Shown here piece by piece: positions 24,891-31,876 of a stretch of DNA of 59,178 bases; within the stretch, counting starts at the first letter, position 1; each line of letters begins with the position of its first letter. The DNA comes from Streptomyces olivaceus (GTDB lineage: Bacteria; Actinomycetota; Actinomycetes; Streptomycetales; Streptomycetaceae). Both the position numbers and the translations under genes were made by a program. The stretch covers positions 1 to 59,178 of the forward strand of contig NZ_JOFH01000037.1 in assembly GCF_000721235.1 (NCBI RefSeq). Direction: 5' to 3'. The notes beneath the pieces are model-generated. The model was given only the letters and a program-made list of their open reading frames with translations. It had not been told where the DNA came from and did not search any database.

Positions 24891-25352
24891 CGCCTGGCGG
24901 GGCAGACACCGGAACAAGTCCGAGTACCGTTCTGCGCGTCAGCGCCATCCTTATCGTGAACCGACCGTTCCTTGCCCGTTGCCAGCTACTCGACGGCGGT
25001 CATAGCGTCCCAATGTTCGGGGCGGTGGCGACTTCCGTCGAGGGCAAGGTGCTGCCCTGTCTACGGTCCGGCACCTTCGGCCTCTGCCGCTCTGCTGCCG
25101 ACCCAAGGCCAGACGGTAGAAGCCCTGAAAATGATCAAGTTCTTGAGACGGCTATCCACCACATACCTCAGATGGCGAGCCTGGCGCCGCGGCAGGACCG
25201 CCAGGTAAGCCTGGCCAGCAGATCACTGAGGATCGGCGTGCGCAGCCACGCCGCGGGCGGACGCCGTCACGAGGTCCAGGCTCCTCCGCCGACCGGCGAG
25301 AGACTTTCGCTTCTGGCCGAGCACGGACCCCTTCTCGTCCTCTTGACGCTAT
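24891..25352. other. Intergenic stretch without a recognisable gene
   Basis: About 460 bases between a small gene and the palindrome ahead of the SPFH gene. I see no coding bias or recognisable domain. Confidence 0.4.
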
Positions 25353-25399
25353 CCTCCCCTCTTCTTTAGAGTCATATTGACTCTAAAGAAGAGGGGAGG
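25353..25399. promoter_or_regulatory. 47-bp near-perfect palindrome upstream of the SPFH gene
   Basis: Two 22-base arms (25353-25374 and 25378-25399) are perfectly complementary around the trinucleotide TAT. The core is CTTTAGAGTCA-TAT-TGACTCTAAAG and the outer arms end in GAGGGGAGG, which also provides the ribosome binding site of the SPFH gene starting six bases later. It could act as an operator, a transcription attenuator or an mRNA hairpin hiding the ribosome binding site. Confidence 0.7.
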
Positions 25400-25404
25400 C
25401 TCTC

Positions 25405-26415
25405 ATGGCCGACATCACCAGGCGTTTCGGCTGGCGTCATCTGCGGGCGGCGCCCACGGCCCACGTGCGGCACCACCGTTCGGGGCAACTCGCACACGAC
25501 GGTGCCGGGCTGAGCTTCTGGTTCCGGCCACTGGCCGCCGCGCTGTCCGAAGTGCCGGTCGACGACCGGGAGCTGGCGATGACGTTCCACGCCCGGACCG
25601 TCGACTTCCAGGACGTGGCCGTGCAGGCGACGGTCACCTACCGCATCGCCGACCCCGCCGTCGCGGCCGAGCGGCTCGACTTCTCCGTCGATCCCGACAC
25701 GGGGGTGTGGCGCGGCGCCCCGCTGGAGCAGCTGGCCACGCTGTTGACCGAGAGCGCTCAGCAGCACGCTCTCGAAGTACTGGCCCGCACACCTCTTGCT
25801 GCGGCTCTCGCCGAGGGCGTGCCCGCGGTGCGCGAGCGGGTGCTCCAGGGACTGCGCGAGGAGCCGCGGCTGCCCGCCACGGGGATCGAGGTCGTCGCCG
25901 TCCGCGTGATGGCGGTGCGGCCCGAGCCGGAAGTGGAGCGCGCCCTGCGCACACCCGCCCGGGAGTTGATCCAACAGGAGGCGGACCGGGCCACGTACGA
26001 GCGGCGCGCGGTCGCCGTGGAGCGTGAACGCGCCATCGCTGAGAACGAGTTGGCCAGTCAGATCGAGCTCGCGCGGCGTGAGGAGCAGTTGGTCGAGCAG
26101 CGCGGCGCCAACAGCCTGCGGGAGGCGCAGGAGAAGGCGGCGGCCGACGCGGTCCGGGTCGGCGCCGAGGCCGAGCAGGCGGTGCGCCTCGCGCAGGCGG
26201 AGGCCGAGGGCGCCCGTGCGGTCGGCGAGGCGCGCGCCCAGGCTCAGGCGGCCTGGCTGCGGGTGCACGGCGACGTGGACGTGGCGGTCCTGCGCGCCCT
26301 GACCGGCACCCGCCTCGCCGAGAACCTGCCGCGCATCGACAGCGTCACCGTCTCCCCCGACGTGCTGACCGGGCTGCTCGCACGGCTCGGAGCGGGCCAG
26401 GAGCCGGCGGCGTGA
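25405..26415 (+). CDS. SPFH/Band 7 domain protein
   Basis: A 336-aa protein without a clear TM segment. The SPFH domain spans about residues 20-190 (VDDRELAMTFHARTVDFQDVAVQATVTYRIADPAVAAERLDFSVD; TGIEVVAVRVMAVRPEPEVERALRTPARE) and is followed by a long Ala/Glu/Arg coiled coil (residues 195-300: ADRATYERRAVAVERERAIAENELASQIELARREEQLVEQRGAN...). This is the stomatin/prohibitin-like layout, which forms oligomeric rings at membranes. The start is ATG 25405 with GGGGAGG from the palindrome. Its stop overlaps the GTG of the following NAD-kinase-like gene by four bases (GTGA), so the pair is translated together. Confidence 0.88.
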   Translation: MADITRRFGWRHLRAAPTAHVRHHRSGQLAHDGAGLSFWFRPLAAALSEVPVDDRELAMTFHARTVDFQDVAVQATVTYRIADPAVAAERLDFSVDPDTGVWRGAPLEQLATLLTESAQQHALEVLARTPLAAALAEGVPAVRERVLQGLREEPRLPATGIEVVAVRVMAVRPEPEVERALRTPARELIQQEADRATYERRAVAVERERAIAENELASQIELARREEQLVEQRGANSLREAQEKAAADAVRVGAEAEQAVRLAQAEAEGARAVGEARAQAQAAWLRVHGDVDVAVLRALTGTRLAENLPRIDSVTVSPDVLTGLLARLGAGQEPAA

Positions 26416-27311
26416 GCCTGGCGCCCCGGGCCGTCCTCGTCCATCGCGCAACGGAGTACGGGGAGTTGGTCGCCCGGCACGGCACACACGGGCAGGCGGC
26501 GTTCTTCCTGTCCTCGCGGGGCCGGTCCATCGAGGAGGTCGTCGAGCGGCATCACCGGGTGGAGCGGGCACTCGCGCTCGTGTCGGCCGCGGTGCCGCTG
26601 AGCTGGCGGCGCGCGCAGGTGGAGCGGGCGGACCTGGACCGTTTCCTGTTCGGTCCCGAGGACGTCGTGGTGGCGGTCGGGCAGGACGGGCTCGTGGCCA
26701 ACGTCGCCCAGTACGTCGGTGACCGGCCGGTGGTCGGCGTCGACGCGGACCCCGGCCGCAATCCGGGTGTTCTCGTGCGGCACCGGCCAGCGGACGTCGC
26801 CCGGCTGCTGCCCGCCGCCTTCTCTGCCTGCGCGGGCGGCGACGAGCTGACCATGGTCGAGGCCGTCACCGACGACAGCCAACGCCTGGTGGCGCTCAAC
26901 GAGGTCTACGTCGGAGCGGCCGGTCACCGCACCGCCCGGTACCGCCTGGGTCTCGACGGCGACAGGGGTGCCGTCGAGGCCCAGGCCTCGTCGGGGGTAC
27001 TGATCGGCACGGGAACGGGGGCGAGCGGCTGGCTCCGGTCCGTGTGGCAGGACCGGTCCACCGAGTGGCGGCTGCCGCACCCCACGGAGGCGCGGCTCGC
27101 CTGGTTCGTCCGGGAGGCATGGCCGTCCCCCGCCACGGGAACGCGCCTGAACGCGGGTGAACTGGCGGCGGGCGCGCGGCTCACGGTGACCGTGGAGTCC
27201 GAGCGCCTCGTCGCCTTCGGAGACGGCATGGAAAACGACGCCCTCGAACTCACCTGGGGCCAGACGGTCCGCCTCGGCCTGTGTCCCACGAAGCTGCGGC
27301 TGATCGGCTGA
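26412..27311 (+). CDS. NAD kinase-like protein
   Basis: A 299-aa protein of the ATP-NAD kinase/diacylglycerol kinase superfamily. The glycine-rich GGDG motif is replaced by VGQDGLVANVAQYVGDRPVVGVDADPGRNPGVLV; later motifs are LNEVYVG (NE box) and SSGVLIGTGTGASGWLRSV (corresponding to the DGLI-x-STPTGSTAY segment), and the C-terminus has FGDGMENDALELTWGQTV. The Gln in place of the second Gly and the G-T-G-T-G loop mean kinase activity cannot be assumed. It is co-translated with the SPFH protein, a pairing I recall in Streptomyces genomes; the joint role is unknown. Confidence 0.75.
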   Translation: MSLAPRAVLVHRATEYGELVARHGTHGQAAFFLSSRGRSIEEVVERHHRVERALALVSAAVPLSWRRAQVERADLDRFLFGPEDVVVAVGQDGLVANVAQYVGDRPVVGVDADPGRNPGVLVRHRPADVARLLPAAFSACAGGDELTMVEAVTDDSQRLVALNEVYVGAAGHRTARYRLGLDGDRGAVEAQASSGVLIGTGTGASGWLRSVWQDRSTEWRLPHPTEARLAWFVREAWPSPATGTRLNAGELAAGARLTVTVESERLVAFGDGMENDALELTWGQTVRLGLCPTKLRLIG

Positions 27312-27322
27312 CCGGCTGGCGG

Positions 27323-27665
27323 TCAGGACGCGGCGTTCATGAGGTCCAGGGCGCTCTGCTGGCGGGCCGCGTCGGTGCGGTCGACGGGGCCGTACCAGCG
27401 CAGCCCGTACTGGTCGAGCAGTGTCCGGTCCGCCTGATACGCACGGTCGGCCTGTGTGCGCAGGTAGGAGCAGTACGGGTGGTCGGGAAGGGCCGCGTCG
27501 AGGGTGGCGAGGCCACGGACGTGGGCGCCCTTGAAGGACGGGCCGTCCGCGCCGCAGTCGCCGCTCTCGCACGGGTCACGCAGGATGCCGTCGGAGGTGT
27601 GGAGCGCGGAGGACGTGGTCGCGGCGTCGGCGATCCAGCGGGCGGCCGCCAGCGTCGCACCCGTC
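27323..27665 (-). pseudogene. C-terminal fragment of GH76 (alpha-1,6-mannanase-like) protein
   Basis: About 111 residues ending at 27323 read [56 protein letters not shown], then [25 protein letters not shown]. The D-G-I-L-x-x-P-C-E, D-G-P-S-F-K-G and R-W-x-G-P boxes belong to glycoside hydrolase family 76. The N-terminal two thirds, with the catalytic Asp pair and the signal peptide, are missing; upstream the coding sequence changes to an unrelated fragment. Inactive. Confidence 0.75.
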
Positions 27666-27686
27666 GGCCTTGCGCCGAGGAGCAGT

Positions 27687-27905
27687 CCCGCCCGTGTGCT
27701 GCACGTCGACCGGCCGGGCGAGGTCGGTGAGTCCTCGCCCGAGCAGCCAAGGGTCCAGGTGCAGGAGGTGGGCGCCCGGGCGGATCCGGCCTGTTTCCAC
27801 CAGCCAGTCGTGTACGGCCGCCGTGACGTCGCCGCCGACGATGTCCACCTGGCGAGCGAAGTAGGCGGCCTCGAATTCACCGGTCTGGGCGGAGCCGTAG
27901 GAGCA
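27687..27905 (-). pseudogene. Internal fragment of an unidentified gene joined to the GH76 remnant
   Basis: In a different frame from the GH76 piece, the minus strand encodes [65 protein letters not shown] with good codon bias but no usable start or end. It looks like the middle of a conserved protein cut on both sides. I do not recognise the family. Confidence 0.45.
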
Positions 27906-28555
27906 ATCTTCGGTGTGGTCGGCATGCTGGGTGACGTCGTGGCGGATGTCTGCATGCCTCGCACGAGCGCTCCGGGCGGCTGGGTGTGCCCCTCGACGCG
28001 GTGTGCCTCGCGGAGCGTGCCTGGCCGCCGCGCCTTCGGGCAGCGGTGGCATGGCATGGGGTTGGCACAGTCCGGTGCCGTCAGGTCACGTCTGCCTGAG
28101 GCTTGCACGACACTCGGGCGGCGGGTGCGGAAGCTGCGGCGGTTCGTACTCGGGCCGACGGTACCGTCGGGGGAAAGGCGGCTGCGGCGCTTACCAGTTG
28201 ACGCAGCCGGGGCCGTCCCGCTCAGCTGAGGGCCGGCCACACCGGTCGGGTAGGCCGCCTCGTCTGCGTTTGTGTTACGAGTCAGCTTCCTGCATGACTG
28301 TGTCGTGCTGTCCAGTCACAGCCAGTCCTGCGAGGTGGGCGGGGCATCGTGTGTGGGAGTGCAGCGGCGTTGGCCACTGTGGGGTTACGCGTGGAGCGGC
28401 GGTGCTGCACGGTTCATGCCCTCCTGTGCGGGCGTCGGCCAGGGGTGATGTGCGGGCGCCCGGTTCCCTCCTTGGTGTTACGTGTCGCAACCCGTCCGCC
28501 GAGCCCGCGTTCCGGGCGGTAGAGCTGACGGTGTTGGAAGAGAAGGGGTGGTGAC
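27906..28555. other. Intergenic stretch without a recognisable gene
   Basis: About 650 bases between gene fragments and the J-domain gene. Long open frames exist because of high GC, but none has supporting signals. Confidence 0.4.
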
Positions 28556-28996
28556 ATGGCTCGTGAGGAGCGCTCAGTCCGAGCACGTGAAGGTGTGTCC
28601 GTGCAGCGGTGTGAGTGTGCCTGGTGCGGTCTGGCGTGGAACCGGCTGCCGAAACCGGGCCCGGTTCCTCGCTTCTGTTCGGATGCCTGCAAGCAGGCCA
28701 ACTGGCGTGATGGGAAACGCTGGAGAGACGTGCGAGGACAGAGAGTTCGGGTCAGGTCCGTGGCGTACTTCCATGCTGAGCTGGAGCGGATCACAGCGGC
28801 CACGCCGCTGCCCTGGGAGCGGGCAGTTCCCCTGCTGCGCGAACTGGCGGGCGCGGTGGAGGCCGACGAGACGCCCATCGCCCGGCTCTACAAGAGCGCG
28901 GCCACGACGTGGCATCCGGACCGGCCGGACGGTGACCATCGCGTGTTCCAGCTTCTGCAGGAGGTATTCCGGCTGGCCCGGAAGAACGCGCCGTAA
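28556..28996 (+). CDS. Zinc-finger and J-domain-like protein
   Basis: A 146-aa protein. Residues 21-47 form a four-Cys finger, C-A-W-C-G...F-C-S-D-A-C-K-Q-A-N-W, like the CxxC...CxxxC fingers of several Streptomyces DNA-binding proteins. Residues 105-142 read ETPIARLYKSAATTWHPDRPDGDHRVFQLLQEVFRLAR, which matches helix II, the HPD loop (His120-Pro121-Asp122) and helix III of a DnaJ J-domain. The HPD tripeptide normally stimulates DnaK ATPase. I infer a DnaK co-chaperone or recruiter tethered by a zinc finger. The start GTG/ATG at 28556 follows AGAAGGGGTGG. First of three rightward genes before the Tn7-like module. Confidence 0.7.
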   Translation: MAREERSVRAREGVSVQRCECAWCGLAWNRLPKPGPVPRFCSDACKQANWRDGKRWRDVRGQRVRVRSVAYFHAELERITAATPLPWERAVPLLRELAGAVEADETPIARLYKSAATTWHPDRPDGDHRVFQLLQEVFRLARKNAP

Positions 28997-29306
28997 CGGC
29001 GTCGGGCCTGCTCGCTCGGTGAGGTGACGGCTGACGGACCTGCCCTGAAGCGGCGGGTGAGGCCATGACCACAAGGGCTGGCATGTCTGGGCTCCTTCAG
29101 GCGCACTTCAGGCGTGCCTCACCCGAAGGTGTGGGTTTTCTGGGCTCTGTCATCCCTGCCGAGTCCGTGATTCATGCAGGTGACGGGCTTGAGCTGAGTC
29201 TGAGTATGGGCTGTGCCCGGCCGCTTGGCCCGCTGCCGGGGTGGCGGTCAGGCCCCTACACTCGCCCCGTATCGCAGTCGCTTCATCTCGGGAGGGGGAT
29301 CCGGCC

Positions 29307-29786
29307 GTGCAACTGCCCGCTCTGCGCCGCATGCTGTTGCAGGCCAGCGCACTGGCGACCAGCAAGACTGCCTCGTTCGATGTGGCTCGCCGCCGTCGGC
29401 ATGCGCTGGAGAGCGAGTTGGCCGCAGCACAGGCCGAGGAAGACGTGCGCGCCGGCTCGGCGCGCAGCGCCGAGGAGTTGGTCGCCGCGTTGCGGGAGCA
29501 GATCGAGCGCCAGCAGACAGATGCTGCCCCGGCTGGGTCGTCCGGAGCGGGAGGCCCGGTCAGTGCGCGGGCCGCCGTGGGACAAGCCGTCCGTGAGGTG
29601 CTGCGGACGCAGGAAGAAGCGGCGACGAAGGAGATCGTCGAGCACGTCCGGCAGGAGATGCCCGATGTGAACGTCAAAAACGTCAGTCCGGAATTGACGC
29701 GTCTGGTGCAGCAAGGGCTGCTTGTGCGCCCGCGCGTCGGCGTGTACCGGCTCAGCGGCGACTGGACCATACCCGGGCGCGGCTGA
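29307..29786 (+). CDS. Coiled-coil and winged-helix-like protein
   Basis: A 159-aa protein from GTG 29307, with GGAGGGGGA about seven bases upstream. The N-terminal half is a coiled coil (FDVARRRRHALESELAAAQAEEDVRAGSARSAEELVAALREQIERQ). The C-terminal half is a wHTH-like domain (AVGQAVREVLRTQEEAATKEIVEHVRQEMPDVNVKNVSPELTRLVQQGLLVRPRVGVYRLS). The order coiled coil then wHTH is the same as in the protein at 14321. A DNA-binding role is likely. The gene is followed by a hairpin. Confidence 0.65.
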   Translation: MQLPALRRMLLQASALATSKTASFDVARRRRHALESELAAAQAEEDVRAGSARSAEELVAALREQIERQQTDAAPAGSSGAGGPVSARAAVGQAVREVLRTQEEAATKEIVEHVRQEMPDVNVKNVSPELTRLVQQGLLVRPRVGVYRLSGDWTIPGRG

Positions 29787-29819
29787 AGCCTGTCGGCCAC
29801 ATGAGCGCAAAAAACCAAA

Positions 29820-29849
29820 CACCGCCGGTATGTGAGAGTCCCGGCGGTG
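29820..29849 (+). terminator. Hairpin after the coiled-coil/wHTH gene
   Basis: A 9-bp stem, CACCGCCGG at 29820-29828 with 29841-29849, preceded by an A-run that would be a U-run for minus-strand transcripts. It is 33 bases after the stop at 29786. Confidence 0.5.
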
Positions 29850-29961
29850 CACGGTGCGCTTGTGAAGGCCTCACGGCGCCCCGCCACTATACCCAGCGCG
29901 TGCAGGGCGGTGCGCTGCGTGTCATCCGCACGTGGAAATAGTTCTGAAAGGCCTCACGGAC

Positions 29962-30741
29962 ATGGAAAATCTGTTCTCCGCCGCCGAGGGTGCGCTCCCT
30001 CCTGATGCCGGCACCGCAGAGCCTGCGGGTGCGGTGGCCGTGCCTGCGGGCTCCTCGGGCACGCGAACGACTCCAACGGATCGCGCCAGTCAACGCCGCC
30101 AATGGGGCCTGGCCCTGGCGGCGTGCTACTGCAGCGGCGCGTCGCGGCACACCGTCGCGAGCGCGGAGTTGGCGCGCTCGGAGAAGGTGACGGCCGAGAC
30201 CGCGACCCAGACCCTGCGATTCTGCTGTGAGGTCGGCCTGTTCAACGGGGGACGCGGCAAGTTCACGGTCACCGAGGCGGGCTGGGCCATCGCGCAGCGC
30301 TGGCAGGAGGATCCGATCCACGCGCGGTTGCTGCTGCAGGAGCAGTTCTTGCGTCCGCACTGGTCGGTTCCGGTAGCGCGTGCCGCGTTGCTGGCTGGTT
30401 GTCTGCCGGCCGAGGAACTCGGCAAGCGCCTTCTGGGGGACCTGCCCGGCAAGCTACGGCGTGGCCGGTACCTGGTGGAGTGGCTGGAATGGGCCCTGCT
30501 CGTCCACCGTGATCAGCAGGGTGTTGTGTGGCCTGCCCCCGCGCTGAATGCGCAGGCAGGGCCGATGGCCACGGCGCTGGTTGTTCCGGCCGGTGCGGCG
30601 CAGGAGTCGTCCGGGCAGGAGCCGGACGATCTGATGGGCATGACCAACCGCAAGCTGGACGAGCTGGACCGTCTGCAGCCCCAGCGCTTTCGTGCTTTCA
30701 TCGACAATCTGACCCAACTGGTGAAGTCGCTGCCAGCCTGA
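29962..30741 (+). CDS. Winged-helix-like protein of unknown function
   Basis: A 259-aa protein from ATG 29962, with GAAAGG upstream; the in-frame 29932 start is less likely. After a disordered Pro/Ala/Thr segment (residues 10-45), residues 48-120 form a wHTH-like unit (RQWGLALAACYCSGASRHTVASAELARSEKVTAETATQTLRFCCEVGLFNGGRGKFTVTEAGWAIAQRW). A helical second unit follows (AELGKRLLGDLPGKL-like, WLEWALLVHRDQQGVVWPAPA) and a C-terminal helix (LDELDRLQPQRFRAFIDNLTQLVKSL). No family recognised. It ends 337 bases before the tnsA gene on the same strand and may be cargo or an accessory of that module. Confidence 0.6.
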   Translation: MENLFSAAEGALPPDAGTAEPAGAVAVPAGSSGTRTTPTDRASQRRQWGLALAACYCSGASRHTVASAELARSEKVTAETATQTLRFCCEVGLFNGGRGKFTVTEAGWAIAQRWQEDPIHARLLLQEQFLRPHWSVPVARAALLAGCLPAEELGKRLLGDLPGKLRRGRYLVEWLEWALLVHRDQQGVVWPAPALNAQAGPMATALVVPAGAAQESSGQEPDDLMGMTNRKLDELDRLQPQRFRAFIDNLTQLVKSLPA

Positions 30742-30794
30742 CCTGAGTGTGTTTCCGGCACCGTAGGTGATCGCGCCGGGCCCTCGGCTCGCCT

Positions 30795-30831
30795 GCGCCG
30801 TGCGGCGGCGCCGTGCGGCGGCGCCGTGCGG
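30795..30831. repeat. 13-bp tandem repeat, 2.8 copies
   Basis: The unit GCGCCGTGCGGCG occurs at 30795-30807 and 30808-30820, and 11 bases of a third copy follow to 30831. It lies in the 337-base gap between a wHTH-like gene and tnsA. The rest of the gap (30742-31078) contains no gene; TnsB-binding repeats of a transposon end would be expected somewhere nearby, but these GC-only units are not clearly such sites. Confidence 0.6.
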
Positions 30832-31078
30832 AAGGGTGGTACGGGGTCCGCAGGCGCCACGCTGTGCCGCCTACCGCGCCGCGCACTGTCTTTGCTGTGC
30901 GCCGACTGGTCCGCCCGGTCCGGGTGCCCTGCCCTTCTCCGAAGCTGCCCGACGGGGTGTCCGTCCCGCGCGGCCCGCCCCGGCGGGTGGCGGCCTTTCC
31001 GGTGCGCCCGGTCGGCATGGGTGGCATGCCGTGTTCGGCCTTCGGTCCGCTCTTTTTGTTCCTCCGTAGGGAGTTGTC

Positions 31079-31876
31079 GTGATCCGTTCTGTTGCCATGC
31101 CCCCGCCGTCCGCTGCCGGGGCCGAGCCACCCGTCGCACGCCGTCTTGCCGATCCGGCTCACGTTGCGGCCCGGTTTGTGGACCGGGCCGGTGTCGAGCA
31201 GGAAGGTGCCTGGCTCGAGACCGCCGGGCAGTGCCGTCTGGAGGACTGCCTGCCCGTCAGGCTGTTCCCGGCCCTCAAAGGGCGCCGGGTGGCGCCGGGA
31301 TGGTTCTGGTCTGCCACCAACGGCCACCTGGTGCACTACGGGTCCAGGGCCATGCGGACCCAGCTCATGCTGCTGGATCACGACCCGCGTGTGGTGGCGC
31401 TGGCCTGCCGGCCGGTGGAGTTGCTGTGGCGGGGCCGGCGCGGCCGTCTTGTGGCTCATGCGCCGCATCTGATGGCGCGGCTGGCCGACGGCAGCGGCCT
31501 GCTGCTGGACTGCGTGGGCCGCACGGGGGCCGGTCTCCGGCTGGTGCGCCGGGCCATGCATGTCGAGGCGGCCGCGGCCGCGGCCGGATGGCATTACCGG
31601 CTGGTCGGCCCGCCGCCGCAGGTAGTGGAGGCCAATGTGCGCTGGCTGGCCGGCTACCGGCATCCACGGTGTGCGGGGTCCTGGCTGCCGGCCGTCGCGG
31701 AGTGTTTCTCCCTGCCACGCCCTCTCATTGAAGGGGTCAGGCTGCTGGGCGGAGCCCTGACTGTCTGGCCCGCCGTGCTGCACGCTCTGTGGACCGGGCT
31801 GCTGTCCGCCTCCCTCCACGAGGCGCTGAGCGAGCGGGCCGTCGCCGTGACGGCACAAACGGGAGCTGGACGATGA
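31079..31876 (+). CDS. tnsA: TnsA-like transposase endonuclease subunit
   Basis: A 265-aa protein from GTG 31079 with AGGGAG upstream. The middle contains GWFWSATNGHLVHYGSRAMRTQLMLLDHDPRVVALACRPVELLWRGRRGRLVAHAPHLMARLADGSGLLLDCV. The early acidic/His positions and the G-x(n)-APHL...ADGSG...D pattern correspond to the restriction-endonuclease-like core of actinobacterial TnsA-like proteins (VxYxSxxE, PDF and D-V-K regions in Tn7), but several catalytic residues are replaced, so activity is uncertain. It overlaps tnsB by four bases (ATGA). In Tn7-type elements TnsA cuts the 5' strands so that excision is clean. Confidence 0.75.
   Translation: MIRSVAMPPPSAAGAEPPVARRLADPAHVAARFVDRAGVEQEGAWLETAGQCRLEDCLPVRLFPALKGRRVAPGWFWSATNGHLVHYGSRAMRTQLMLLDHDPRVVALACRPVELLWRGRRGRLVAHAPHLMARLADGSGLLLDCVGRTGAGLRLVRRAMHVEAAAAAAGWHYRLVGPPPQVVEANVRWLAGYRHPRCAGSWLPAVAECFSLPRPLIEGVRLLGGALTVWPAVLHALWTGLLSASLHEALSERAVAVTAQTGAGR

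Noticed and set aside
24956..25369. 137-codon plus-strand frame before the SPFH palindrome
   Set aside because: Poor codon bias and it would run into the palindrome; no family resemblance.
29865..29959. Direct repeat AAGGCCTCACGG at 29865 and 29948
   Set aside because: Only 12 bases, partly overlapping the ribosome binding site region; could be chance in GC-rich DNA.
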